Shown in pieces: positions 38,801 through 53,800 of a DNA stretch of 64,000 nt. The notes under the pieces were generated by a model. It saw only the letters and a program-made list of their open reading frames with translations, had not been told where the DNA came from and searched no databases. A program made the translations under genes and the position numbers. The stretch is from Colletes latitarsis (taxonomy: Eukaryota > Arthropoda > Insecta > Hymenoptera > Colletidae): NCBI RefSeq assembly GCF_051014445.1, contig NC_135141.1, positions 30,775,422 through 30,839,421 of the forward strand. The letters are read 5' to 3'. The first letter of the stretch is position 1. Every line of letters begins with the position of its first letter.

Positions 38801-41800
38801 TGTAAAAAAAAAAAGGGAAAGAAAACAATACTTGACACAGAAATCTCGTCGGCTGTTGACAGAAAATTGCAAAGTAAAAAGGTTAGACCGGGATAAGTCG
38901 ACGACAGCGACGACAGTGGCGAAGAGTGCAAATAGAAAACTTTACGACGGATTTCTATGAGACTCGCCACCGTTGAAAATTATTAAACGCTTTCCTTTTA
39001 CGAAAGTTGAAAACTTCGCGGTTACGGATGAAATACTTCTTTTAGAGACACTTTATTTCGCTTTGGCTGAAAATAATTTAAGTTCAGATATACGTAGAGG
39101 AACACCAACTGGAACTGGAAGTTGTCGATCGTGTGACGTGCCTTGGAACGGTAATAGAAGCCCGAAGATAATGAGGAACAAGTAAATCACGGAGGAAGGA
39201 ACATTTGGCCAGCAGAAGGAGGATTTATATGCCGACTGAAGAGGAGGAGGAGCCCAAGCAGATGTGGCGGTTATATTAACGAACAGGGCTGATTCAAGAA
39301 GTATCGGGGCCCCCCGATGGATCGCATAAAATGGGGCCCCGGTCTATGGTCGGCATTGTAATCCAATTAAAGGGTAATTTAATTATGGGCGGGGTCCGAT
39401 TATAGCGGCTGCGCTAACGGTACCGATCAATTTCCCTCGTCGGCTGGAGTTATGTAATTCCATTAGAGTAACTTATGCGCGGTTTGCTCCGCGATACATA
39501 GAAATAGATTGCCCTGTGAGATTCGTGGCGTGATCTGGCCACTGAGGAATTTCTGCGGCGCGGTTGAATGCACTTTGTCATGCTTCCCCTTAGATCGCGA
39601 TGCTGAAACTTTTCTCTGCCATTTAACCGACAGAAACCACCCGGTGTTTTTATATTTACCAGTATCGCGCGCTATTATAATAAATTCTCCGTTATCCGGG
39701 CTATCGAAACAAAAATAAATTAACCAGGCGTTTCCGCTATCGAAAAGATTGTTTAGAAACCGAGATTAAATCGAGACGCCATAAACATCTCGAAAATTAA
39801 TCTTAATCGAGGGAGGTGAAGAACCGCGCTGCAAATAGGTTATCAATCTAAAAAAAGAAAACCAATAAAACAATAATAGCCCCGGCAAGAGATATAATTA
39901 TACAGACTGGATAGATAACCGTATGGTTGCCGCCATAAATAGTGTCGATCGCTATATCCGCAATCTGCTAATAGCCGGTGTTCATTTGAATAGCCCCGGG
40001 GTGAAAATGTTATTTCGAAAGAACGAAAGATTATTTTATAGCATGTTTTTATGTTGCCATACGCTATTAGAATCTAGCTCTTAAAACAAACAGATAGTTA
40101 AAGAAGTGTGTTAAATTTGTTTGTTTGTCGATGTGAAGAATTATGCATCGAGCAACCGGTGTTGGTCGAACGACATTGCATAATACTGTGACATAACAAT
40201 GGCTGCCCGCATGTTGGCGCGTCTATCGGTCCAGAAAATTAACCAGCTCTAGTACGAAACTCTTCCGCGCTCACCCAATTTACCGCACCTGTCGCCAACT
40301 AATTATTACTTCTTGGAACGTTTACATCGCTTCTTCGATAATGCAACCACATTGTAAGTTTAAAGTCACCAGCGAATCTTAACCGTTCGTCTCGACGATA
40401 CATAATAGCAAGCATAGATTTACCCTAATCAGAAAGAGCCATGGAGTCTTCGAGTGGCGACATCGAGGCGCTCGTTAGCCACGATCAATAAGTAAACAGT
40501 CGGATGAATAGGACCGATGATTCAAACAGCCTCCAAGGCCCAGGATGCTCAAAATCCCTCGTATGTTTTCCACGAGATTCCGGGTGTACCCAACGAGTCA
40601 AAGGTTAAACGACCCCTACATTCCCGAAACGAGCATCATCCGTGAAGGAAACCCGACTCGAATTAGCCCACATTGTGGGAGCGTCTCTACAGGGCGAAAA
40701 AGGGGACGGATGCGGACCCGTGGAGGATCGTCGATTGGGCGGTCGCTAATCAAGCTCCTTGGGACAAAGTGACCGCCGTTCTATTCTTTTTGTTCGTTTC
40801 TTTCTTTCTTCTACGCGTCGCTGTTGGGCATTCTCGTTCGTCGTTCTCTTCCATCGCGTCGCTCGCGACGATCGGCCGTCTTTGTTCCCCGAGCTGAGAG
40901 ATATACGCACAATCGCGACTCCAGAGGTCTCGGGGCTATTTTAAGAACTCGCTGCCCCCGCATTCGTTCCGTCGACTTTATTTTCTGCCACGATATAAAC
41001 CGCAGAGATACACCCGGACGCGTCGGACCGCGCAAGACGGTCTCGGATCTGCGTCATGTGTCGCGGCCGATTAACGAAGCCGGTGTCTCCGAAACTAATG
41101 CCGCGAAACCGACGAACACGATGGGAAAGTACCGCGTAAAAAATATTTTCTGACCTCGAAAACGAATGGTCGAATTTCTACCACTTTTTGTTCGATCGTT
41201 CGAGAGTCGTATGTTCCTGTTTCGCGGCGATGTATTTTAGTGCAGGTCAAGCACAGTACGAGAATACATTCCGGACACCCCGTGCACGCGCGGAAAGCAA
41301 TTCCGCGATAAGAGGACGAATATGTGCAAACATGTTATTCAAGACAGTCGTATCATCGTTCGAAATTGAATACCTTTCTCAATTCCCTTATCCCGTGCAC
41401 CGACTTATAATACCTTAAGCAGGGCATCGGATATATTCTCCTGGAAGCTCTGCAGATCCATTAAGCTCGGAAACTTTCGAGCTTCAGACTCCCGAAATCC
41501 TCTCTCAACGATATAGCTTCCAGTATATTCCAGCGTGTATGCGGAAAGTGGATACTCAGCCCGATGTGCTCAAGGCACTTGTCACAGGCGTATCTATTCT
41601 AGAACAGCCTTCGTTGAAATAAAGAGATTCTAGGGGATCGCCGGCATTAATAGTTTATGCGTTCGTACCACAATGAAAGCTAAACAATGCAAACTCTAAT
41701 TGTTCATGTACTCGGGAGACGTAATTTACATGAACGTGCTTGAAATCAACAAAATGGAAAACTAATTCTACTGGGCGATCGCTTCTGAAGATAGCGGAAG

Positions 41801-44800
41801 AAGAACAAAAGAAAAACACAAGAAAGCAAACATTACTAAACAACAACGTCTAATTACTATAACTAACGCTACAAAATGTTCACACCGTTCTCGAAATATA
41901 CAGGGCGTTCGATCACTCCTGGGAAAAATTTTAATGACTCTAGAGGCCAAAATAAGACAAAAATCAAGGATACTAATTTGTTGATTGAGGCTTCGTTAAC
42001 AAGTTATAGAAACATTTCTGACCTCACATTAGATTTTCGGTAAGGAATTTTTTCCACGAAACTGGGTAGGATTTCGAGGGTATGTGTAATGACCAAAAAT
42101 GATTGTACTTGACCCCCGCAATCGAAAATAATTTTTTTAGAATGATATGAAAAATTTTTTTTTCGCCGAAAAATTTCAGCACCTACCCGATTTTTTTTCT
42201 CGAAAGTGGGTAGGATTTTTAGGATACGTCTAATGACCAAAAATGATTGTAATTGCACCCCGCAACCGAAAATAATTTTTTTAGAACGATTTGAAATTTT
42301 TGAATTTAATTGTTAATAACGTTTTAATGAAGCCTAAATCAACAAATTGATATTCTTGATTTTCGTCTCATTTTAACCTCTAGAATCTTCTATTAAAATT
42401 TTTCCCAGCCGAACATTCTGTATGTTTTCATACGTTCGAGAGCGAGAATAATTGAAGCTTTAAAACGAAAGAAAAAAAAGGATCGATACCATCGATCGTT
42501 TAAAAATGAAAATAGGTTGTATACTTGAAACAAACGACCGGTGTACCAGTATATTATACTGTTTCTCGTATTGCGTTCTGCGTACTGTACCTCTCACGAA
42601 CGAGAATGTTCGAAAATATGTAAATATATTTATATATAGAACGTATCGTGGCGTGGGCAAATCGCGATGACGACGCGTCGCACCTGGTGCGACATTTTTG
42701 TTATGAATTTAAATGCCAGGTGAGTCAGCTTGCTTCTCAAGCGTGGCGATTATGGCATTGAGAATACCATACTGCGTGCAATTCAACCGTACAATTATCA
42801 GCCGATACATTAACTTATTTAAGTTGTTAACCTCCATATTGTTTACAATTTTTAATATGAACACATAACCTATGTCTTTAAAGCTGCCTTTAAAATATTT
42901 ATATAACCTGTAAATTATACGATTAAATCAAATAGCTTTTAACGATCCATCAATATATCGAAAGAAGAAAACAATTCAGAAAAAAATCGTGATATTAATT
43001 CCACGCTCTCGTACTTTGCTCGAGCAGGTTTTTCAAGCAGCTTGATTGCTCGCTATTTACAGCATCGTCGACGATGCACCAGGTGGCACACACAACTTCT
43101 GCGCGTTTAAATGCTGAACGACTACCACAGGCCAGCTTCGACTGTAGTAATACCGTGTAACGGGATCAGTAATACCAGTGTAGCATCGCGTTACAGATTA
43201 CGAATAAGGTGTACTATACGTATATGTTTTCCTACAGCTGGAACTTCATCTGCCTTTCCGATGCAGTAAGAAAGCGACTCCAAACAAACAAGATTATTCA
43301 ACAGCATACCAGCCGGTTATTACGAAAGTAACCCGAGCCACAAAAACAAAGAAATTAAGATTTTATTTATTGTGAAAGAGTTTTTCTCGAGTTGTCATTT
43401 AAAATTTTGAAGATAAAATACTAATTCCATCTGTATTACAAAAAATCCGACAATTATCGTCGAACGGTCCACCGGAAGCTGGAGTTTGAGAGACACTGCA
43501 ACTAGGATAAAATGACTCGAGATAAAGAGGAGCATTAAAAACTTTCAATTTCAGTGACTCGCCATTTTCAATTTGACCAAGTTTTACTAACCGTAATATA
43601 GACGACCTAAATACGAAGCTCCAAGTGCAGTATTTTCTAGACGGAAGTGTTATTATCTAGCGCAACGACAATTGAGGCTTCACTGATTTCAACTCCAGGA
43701 TATACCATTCCAGTGAATCACTCGGCATGAATAATTACCGTAGAGTTTTCCGATCGTTGGAGTCGATAAGAAACGCGCGTACCAAGCTTAATGGCCTTAC
43801 GTTAGAATTCGCTAATTTGTAACTGACTCGTTAGAATAAGGCGTTTATCATCCATAGATGAATCCATTCATGGCCGATAATCGCAAAGCTGCTTTAATAA
43901 CCTGAATGCGCCGTACGAAACGAACTGCTCGGTCGATCGGGCGAAAAATTTCTTACTTTCCTCGTAGGGGGGAAAATATTGATATTACGATAAAAGAGAC
44001 TCGACGATAGAGCCATATCGATGTTCGACGGAAAAGTAGTTTCGTGCGCGCGTAAACTAGATTTCTGAGAATCGTATAATGTAGTATTTACAGCGTTCAC
44101 CGTTATTTAGTATCGGAACGACAGGAACTAGGGCGTGCAAGTCGGTTTCACTGCAACGTTATAAAAAGTCTGGCGTAGAATCAGGTGCACAAGGGTTACG
44201 ACACCTTGGCGGCGAATAATCGGAGGGTATATTTGCAAACTAAATTTTTTATCACGAACAAAGCGTGTAATAAGTTCCTTGGAAAAGGGAAAAATTAGGA
44301 GTCGGTAAAACCGACATAACCTCAAATAGCGCGTAGACAGGGAACCTCGCGTTAAAGCGAACGATGATAATAATCGTTCCTGTTCGACGCAGAGGGACAA
44401 CGTGTCTAATTATTTGCGTCGTTGTATCGACAACGCGGTAGAACCAATTTCGATAAATCATTCGGTCGAAGCTAGATGGTGCGCGACACGCAGCAAATGC
44501 CCCAACAGTTACGCCTCGCATGCACGTTTCTTTTCCATGGACGGCGGTCAATAGGTATCGCATTATAGCGACGCGACGCGGTTTCCGCCCGAGAACTGTC
44601 CATTCGAAGACGCAATACGCGATATACGCGTTCCTTCCATCACTATATAAAGCACCCTCCCGTTCGATGCGTTCGTGGCTCGGTCTCTATTCATTCGCTC
44701 CGTGTCCTTCTATGAATACAGATTTACTTGTCGCTTGCACGATGCTCGCCTCGAATTCACCCGTGCCTACACACGCGCCGTGGAGAAACGCGTTCGATTC

Positions 44801-47800
44801 CGTGCGGAAGTTAGCTGCGAATGCGAGACGAGTTCCTGGTAGTGCCGTTCGAGTAACCGGAACAAACGTATCGACTCCCAAGATCTAACTATCGCATCGA
44901 GTCCACTGTCTATCTACTCGACAATCCCAGTTGCTCGAACGTTCGATGTTACCCGAAACGCGCGTAAAAAAGTAGTTCAGAAGCAACACAAATAATTCGT
45001 ATGCAGGGTGTTCGACCACACTTGGGAAAAATTTTAATGGGAGCTTCTAGAGGCCAAAATAAGACGAAAATCAAGAATACCAATTTGTTGATCTAGGCTT
45101 CGTTAAAAAGTTATAGAAACATTGCCGGCCACACAGTATATTTTCGGTAAAGAATTTTTTTCTCGAAAATGCGTAGGATTTCGGGGGTATGTCTAATGAC
45201 CAAAAATGAGTGTAATTGACCCCTACAACCAAAAATAATTTTTCCAGAACGATTTGAAGTTTTTTAATTTTCCCTCCAAAATTTGTTTACCTATTGGATT
45301 TTTTTTCTCGAAAGTGCGTAGGATTTCGGGGGTATGTCTAATGACCAAAAATGATAGTAATTGACCCCCGCAACTGAAAATAATTTTTCCAGAACGATTT
45401 GAAGTTTTTTAATTTTCCCTCCAAAATTTGTCTACCTATTGGATTTTTTTTCTCGAAAGTGCGTAGGATTTCGGGGGTATGTATAATGACCAAAAATGAG
45501 TGTAATTGACCCCTACAACTGAAAATAATTTTTTTAGAACGATTTGAAATTTTTTTTTTCGACGAAAAATTTCACACCTACTCGAATTTTTTTCTCGAAA
45601 GTGAGTAGGATTTCGGGGATATGTCTAATGACCAAAAATGATCGTAAATGACCCCCGCAACTGAAAATAATTTTTCCAAAATAGTGGCTAAAATTTTTAC
45701 AGAATAGTTTAAGGCATGAATGTACAAAGGAACGTTTTACAATCCCTTATTCTTCTATACTGTGAAAATGTTATTCTATTTATGATAAGCATATTAATTT
45801 ACAGCTTCGTTTGATTTTCGTTTTTAAACAAATTCGTGCCGTGATGCAATTCGACGTAATTCGAAAGTAACCGAGACTCGGTCGAGCGAACGGCAGCTGA
45901 AACGAAACACGTTGAAAAAAATAAAAAGTCTGTAAAAAGTCGTAACGACGATAACCTGTCGAAACACCGTGACCGTAAAAAGAAGACGCGTAAAAATAAT
46001 GTTGAGAACAAAACCAAGACGGACGAAAGAATGCTCCGGTATTGAACAGAGGTCGTCTCGGAACTACGCTCTTCGATAGTTATTCGTTATGGCGCAATAT
46101 TTTGCTGTTTACCACAGTTTGTAAAACGTGAAATTGAATAAATAATACAAAAAAGAATCGTTACGAACGGTGAGACAAAAACATTGGAATTCTTCTCTGA
46201 TTATTAAAACAAAAGTATGTCTCCGCGAAGAACAAAGAAGGACGAAGAACGCGCAGAATAGAAACGTGTCGCGAGGCACGTCGCTGTCTGCGCAAGGCAA
46301 TCGTCGTGCACGCATAGGCATGGGAAAAATGCACTTGCTCAATGCATGCAAATTTAACCATCCAAGGATATTCAAGCGCCACGGATAAATTCTTTGTATT
46401 TTATTTTAAGTAATCCGTGCTTGGATAGATCAAAGGTCAAGATGTTTACACGAGCATTTATGATTTTAATGGACCACTCAGACGATATGCTTACTGATTT
46501 GAAAGGAGATGATTTATAACCCTGTTTACACGCAGTAAGTCACCCGAAAAGATACGCCACTTATGTTCCTTCGTGTACTCTCTACAGCGACGGTTTTTTC
46601 TTAACCTTTTTAATCTCTTGCACGGTTTAGAGACAGAAGAATCTGGCACAGTTCTCGGTCCTGTATAATATTATAATAACTAGAATTCAATAACAAATTC
46701 TCTGGAATCGACTCGTACTAATATATTGAATATATTTTGTTACGATGTAAAAATTATAAAAATTGATTTAACCTATCGTATATATCAAATAAAGAAAAAT
46801 AAAACTTTCCCTCGTCTAATATCTCCCCTAAGAAATGTTCCAGACATCCATAATGTGAGAACACATTACGTGCGTAGCGTACGGTCAAACTTTCATCGAC
46901 GTCTTAAACACCATTCCTCAAAATTTTAACGAGGCTAAACAGTGCCATATGCTAATCGCCGTGTGCAACAAAGATTTATTGCGGCAGGATCGTTAAATTT
47001 CCGATCACGTTCGCCGTCGTGCGAGTTTTCCATGTCTTTCCTTAGACGTTCCTAGGGTCGTCAACATTTGTTCACGTTACAGCAGTGTTTTCCAAAGTGG
47101 GAGGGGGAGGGGCATCTTGCAATCGAAAGAGAGACGTGGAAGAGAATCGTTAATGCAGAGATATAGATAGTTTTCTATTAATTATCTTTTTGGAAAATAA
47201 ATCCTCTTGTCTAGCAACGACAATTTGTTTCCCACAAACGAACTCTGTACTTGCGTAAGTTCCCTATACTTAAAATTATCTTATCTTCCTGACTGGAATC
47301 GTGGTTAAAAAAATGTCTAGTCACAGATAATTTTAACTGTTATATGATGGAAAATTGATAGAAAGTGCAATATATTTATTTACGAACGAATAACCACGAA
47401 AATTCTCCACATAATTTTATCAAAACGTGCAATCTAAAATGTAATACTCTTAAAACATAGAGTATGGTAATACAATTATATCAAACTAAATAATTTTAGT
47501 TATAAATGTTTACTGCTTCATTCGACCCCTGGTTGTAAGTTTGAACGGCTAATAGCATCGGAAGCAATAACTGTTGTCGAAATTTCTGACCTCCCATGGC
47601 GAACCCATTTGGAAATTCCCACGACTAATTTTCCAAGGTGTACCGTTACACGTATACAGGGGTTTTCGGTGGGGTACCTTCTACGAAACTGTTTTAAAAG
47701 GCAACGACGACAACAGAGGTAGATAGGGGGGGATACACGGTTTACCCACATCTTCTCTACCTGCACATTTCCGGTGATTTAAAGAGCCCGACCTGCCTCA

Positions 47801-50800
47801 AGCGTGAAGTAGCCGCGCATTTCCCCCTACCAGCGTTTCGCTGGCCGATCAGCGTCGCAGTAGGCCAACCGTGGTATCCAGAATGAAAGTCTTATTAACG
47901 CAATTTCACGTACTATAGCCTGATATAATTGCTGAATTAACACGCTTGCCAATTGGAACTAATGGAGGTGGATAATATTGTGAAATTATCGCGGACATGA
48001 AATAACTTTGCCCGTCGATTACTCAAGTTGATTGCCGCCGTTAATACTGTCCACTATGCCCAATATCCTATGCACGTTCTAGGATAAAAACAAGTTAAAT
48101 TCCTCGCTACACGTCAAATTCTTTTAAATAAATTATTTTACACTTGAGTCACCATACAAAGCCAGGATCAACGGTAACTTTCCCTACTATCGGCGTTTCA
48201 GAAGTTTCATCGATTCAAAGTTTTTTTCCCTCGGTACTATTTTTAGTAACAATTGATCGCAATGGCGGGGCTCGAAAGGGTGTACTTTCAATGAATGGTG
48301 ACCATCGTTGCTTCTGCAAGCACGAAGGTCAGTTCCATGATTTATGGTATCTAAATAGGCTCAACGATTCGAACGACCGATCAATCATACAATTTAGTTA
48401 CTTAACTGAACTGCAATGATAGCCTAATCAAGAACAGTTGAAACGAATAGATAATAAATATCGCAAAAGGTGTCCGTGGCCGGTTCCCTCAACCTGAATG
48501 CCAACACTTTGTTTTCCATTGCGAACTACGTTCTCGAACCCCGTGACTCAGCCCATTCCACGGCTCGTTAAATCCCGACCCAACCCAAGCCATAACCGGG
48601 AAAGTTTAGATTATTTCTTTTAAAACGTCTTCCGAGAAAGAATTCCAACGTTCTCTTCCATGCTTTGCGCTCGACGACTTCTAATCATTCCTGGTCAGCC
48701 ATGCAGTCGTTTTCGCACAATTTATGGCTTATTTAACGTTATTTGTAAAACAGAAATACTAAAATATTCGAAATCGTTTATTATCGTAAGCGATAGAAAA
48801 TTTCACGCGTCGACGGTCGGACCGATCGCTCGCATCCGTTTTTCGTTAATAACTCGAAAACTGACACGTTAACGACTACTTTCGCCTATATAATACTTGT
48901 GCAGCCTAACGTTCTCTACCAGAACAGCAGAAAAAAACCTTCCGTCCGCTATATTATTAATAAATAAACTGTACCCGAGTCGTCCTGGTGCGCGTGTACG
49001 TGGTTCGTACGATTCGCAAGCATCTGTAATGCGTGTCAGCGTTGGAATGCCGCCAAACGTGACTTTTGGCTGCGCTTTCGAAACGCCTGTTGTGCTTGGA
49101 AAAATGAAATGGCCCATCGTCACGCGCTGAATAAATATATTAGTTACTTTGACTCGAACCCACGTATAATTCACAATTACATTTGGATTCTATCGTATAT
49201 AGAAATTTCGTAATTCCCCTTCAATTTGATTTTCGATAGGACGCGGCGCAAGGTTGTGCCAAGCGAGAGAGATGCGGCGCGACCTCGATCGAATTTACCA
49301 GCGTTTTCTGCAACGAGATCTGCTTTCTCTCATTACGCCGTCATGAAAGTATAATACTTATGCTCGATGGAGCACCGAGAGATCCTCGTACGAGCCCGGT
49401 TGGTTATTGCAAAAGTGCAAATGTAATCCCCCCCTCCACCGAACCAGCCGCCCCCCTTTCTCAACCCTCTACGTGTTCGCGAGCGATGCAATTATAACGT
49501 ATCGCTTTCGTAGTCGAGTTTTCGTGTTCGGTATGTATCGCGGATACCGGTCGCGAGTAAATCGGACCGGAAACGAGTTTAGCGTGCTGGAGAAACGTCG
49601 GAAACAATCAATTGTCCCGGGGCACAAATGGCTCAACCGACGAACTTCGTGAGGGCATGCGCGCCACGTACGCGCGCTCTACGACAACTAATTTCCCCCT
49701 TCTCCGGTTTCGTTCGCCAAAAACTACCTCGTCGATGGCCTCGTTAATATCGAATACTTCTCCTTTTCGATCGACTTGTGCATCGTGCAAATACAGACCG
49801 CGGATTTAACACTTTGACTGCCACGTCAACCATACATGGCTGACAGAATGTACCACTATGATACTAAAAATATTCATTCTCAAGTTAAGACGTCGGGGAA
49901 AACAAATTTGGATGGAATTTGTGAATTTTAACAACGTTACGAAAATAAGTACCGAAACAGATTTTAATACACGTAGCTTACAATGGTGTAAAATCAAAAT
50001 TTTTATCTTGCAGAATATTATGCAGCTTTCATCTGGCAGCGAACGTATTTTGATAACGAACATTTCTCGCGCATTAAGAAAGATAAAAAATATAATCTAC
50101 GTTTGCTTCTAGTGTTATTTTACCCTGTTAGAAAATATTGAGAGCTGGGAATTCGGTAGAACTTTTAGGGCCCCAAAATAATAATCCTCTCGAAAATAAA
50201 GTACAACGCGATCGCATGCTCTGTTCCTCTTAAAATACCGAGGAGGAAAAGAGAGAAGTATTTGATAAATTAGCACAATTTCTCCAGTTCCCGTGTCCCG
50301 CTAAACTTTCGCGCCGAAAAGCGCGGCGTCTTGCCAAGAAAGCGTGAGAAGCATATACGTGAAACAGAGAATTCTTGTTTGAGATTTTTTCATAACCCAC
50401 ATTTATCTATTAGGCGGTTCTTCGTTCGCCGACGTCTTCACCTTCGAAAGCGACCGTCTTCCTTCTCTTTGTTTCGTAATGGTATGCAAACTATGCACCG
50501 TTTCAAGGACTACCGAGCACTCTCGGAAGAAATTAGCGAGGTAGTTGGTAAATGCGGGTTCAGCCGCAAAACTGTTACAAACTCTTTCCCCGAGAATTGC
50601 ATCGGATAACGGCAAAATCCTTGTTTAGAATTCTAGTACAGTGGAACCTCCATTATCCGTGTTTGCGTAAACGAAGAAATGAAAATAAAAGGAATAAACG
50701 AGTAGAACTCAGTATCTCAGTTCGCTGTGTTCAATTTCTAATACAATACCCCATTTTTATATTCTTCGATGTACGAATCGCTAACCTTAAACGTCGGAAA

Positions 50801-53800
50801 AGAGAAAACGCGCACCTTTAACAATTAACACGCCGAGTGCCGGAACATTTTAATGAAACGTGACCTGGAAAGCTGTCGGTAATTGCAACATTTGTAGTTT
50901 AATTCGGATTATTTTTTCGGCGTGCATATGTCGTTCGAAGTGTATCGAAATTTTGCAAACAATTTTTTCGAATGAACAACATTTGCAAACATTTCAAGTA
51001 TCGTAGTATAGAGAAAGAATTTTATTCGCTGCCCTGGCCTTCTCGTCGAGGAACGTTAGAATGGTTTCTCGTGGAAATAAACGTCTCGTATGCGAAACAG
51101 ATGGAGATAAAACGAGGCGAATAGCGATGAATTTGGACACAACGATGGAAAGCATTTCTTGGAAATTACGTTCACCGTTTGTTCCGAAGCAAAATTGGTC
51201 AAGTCGATCAATTGATTCGGGCCACTCCGCGTGTTATTTATACCTATCTTAGTAATGATTAGTTCAATAGGGACTTCCTCCGTATTACCTGTGACCTCTT
51301 TTGTTCCAGTTCTGCCGTTTTACTATCGGAACCAGCGCTCATTACGAAAGAGTTTACCACGATTCTTTATATGGGAATACAATCTATAATCGTTCGAGAC
51401 CGCTCGATTCGCACCGTCGTTTGCACGAGAACAAAGGAAAGATTTTTCGATCTTTCCATCCTGTAAATAGCATCCTTTAACCGTGCTCAACGTCGCGAAA
51501 CAACGTACCGATACGCAAAATGATACTATTGCACGACACGCTATTTCTTCGAGCGATTAAAAAATCGATTCCCCCTTAAATGGGACGCTACGCAGAGTAC
51601 GTTCACTTTTCATCTCGTAAGTTCATCGCTTAAAGAATAATTACGTTCACTGGCCTTGTATTAATTGACAATGCAAATATATATTCCAAACTTAGATTAC
51701 AAGTACATTATGCTTTACATTTCTGTGACTCCATAGAAAACACATTAAAAATGTACGTCGAACGAAGAAATTAGTTTCACGATCGTTTAGGGGTATATAC
51801 TTATTCGAAGCTACGAACGAGGAATCCAGAAGCGGGTACCGGAAGTGGGGGCGTCGGTAACACTTGACAATCGCAACTGATAAATTACATAAAGTGCAAT
51901 CGTCCCGTGGGGATGTCTAAAAATAACCGAAGAAGCATTAACAGCCCCCGAAGACTGAAAAGCGAAGACAACGGAGGACCCAAATTTATGAGAACCATCG
52001 AAAAAACGATCCAAAGTAAAAAGCAAGGATTCTCCTAGAATACAAGCATAATTAGAGACGAGAAAATTTTTCATTGCTATTCGAAGAGTAACGAATGCAC
52101 GTCTTTTATATTCTTTACTCGAAATTGTTATCTAGATAAAAAATTTTTACTGTTTCTACAGATGGTTATACGTATTAACCGTCACAGCTGAACGCTATAA
52201 CTGTCGCGCGATCGAAAACTAACATGCAGACAGAGAAAATTAGGTAGAAAATATCAGGCTCCCAAAATCTGTTTTTCGAACCCTCTACAAATATTATCTG
52301 GTTCCCTGTCGGGGGAAAAGCGTTATGTTCAACAGATGTCGTTGGGAAGAACCCACGACAAAGAGGCGGCCAGATGAAAAAGAACGCCGCTAGTGACGGT
52401 TGGTCGAGAGGTTCCCGAAAATGTTGAAAAAATTGCGGAGACCACCATGGGAATAAATTCCATTCATTCCAATTTCCTTGTAATATTAATCTTATTTTTA
52501 GCTCGCGTATTCCGATAATAAATATTCCGGATGGAAGATAAAAGAGTTTTGTGAGATTTGATTTCAGTTTTCTAATGTTTACTGCACACTTAAGTAAGAT
52601 GTTTGATGTTTTAGAATGTAGCGAGAATGATGTTTTGTGGTTCGAATGTTGGAACAACTCCGATGCAGTTTCCTCCCTTCCAAGCATCCTTGTAAGCATG
52701 CCCTTGAAAGGGGGTGCGTGTCACGTCGGAGCGAAGACGTCATTCGAGGACGTTGGAGAAAGTTGCCGTTGTTGGTCAACGAGCTGAGCAACTTTCCCCA
52801 AATTTGTAGTTGGGGGAGGCTCACGGTAGGGCTGTGCACTGGCGAGCATTTCCTTTGTTGAAATATTCGTAGGAAACTGAATTTATGAGTATTCCGTATG
52901 CTCCATAAAAAATTTGATCTCATTTTACATTAAAAATGAGTTCGCACTTGACCGTAATCTAGTCTTTCAAACCATAACTGTAACTCTAACTAACGTGCAA
53001 TGGTCTCTTTTTATTTCCTCGTTATCGTATTGTACTGCATTTACCGCAATAAAAAAGACGTATTTGCATAATAACATTATCGGTCGTACCGCTTTGTTCT
53101 ACGAATTTCGTAATAAAGACTCGCGATGTTTTTTCGCGTCGAATATCGTCTCTTCGCTCGGAAATGTATAAATAAATGGATGCGAAAAGGCGCGTAAACG
53201 GCCGTGAAGAAATACGATTGGCCGTGGCGTCTCGTAAAGCAAAGAAAAGTACATGTATCTCGCAGAAAAGAATAATAGCATTCGCGGAACGTACGAGTGG
53301 CGCCGTGTCACTAAAAATACCACTAACGACGCCAATTTCTCACGAAGGGAGAAGGGTAAATGATCCTTTCTGTCGCATAGAGGCGCGTTCATTTTTCGTC
53401 GCGATATCGATTGAGAGGCATTGTTTCCCGAGCCAGCAGCAGCACATGGTTAAGCTGAACGCCAACTCTCGGTTGACGCGTGAATCCCGTCGAGCGAGTC
53501 CCGGTGTGTCTGAAGCCCGTAGGGGTCTGTACGTCCTTCCATCCCCCCAAAAACGGAACGCGCAGGATCAAGGCTCACGAGGGCATTTTGCTCTGTTCAA
53601 CTTGGAAACCCTCCAATGGGCTTCCCTTGCTCGCTCCCCACGCGACACCACTGGGAACCCGTTTTAAAAGTCCGTAGGAATGCGTGCCGCCGCCGGGCCT
53701 TTCACCTCTTTCGCGAGAAAATGTATTTTCATGCTTTTCGATCGCGTGCCCGTCATCCGGGCGCCTTTGCTCACGGCGTTCCGACCGGATATCAAATTTA

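Noticed and set aside
52175..52699. 174-codon minus frame in the fax intron
   Set aside because: Overlaps other open frames on both strands (52551-52923), no domain or signal seen, and local composition is less AT-rich.
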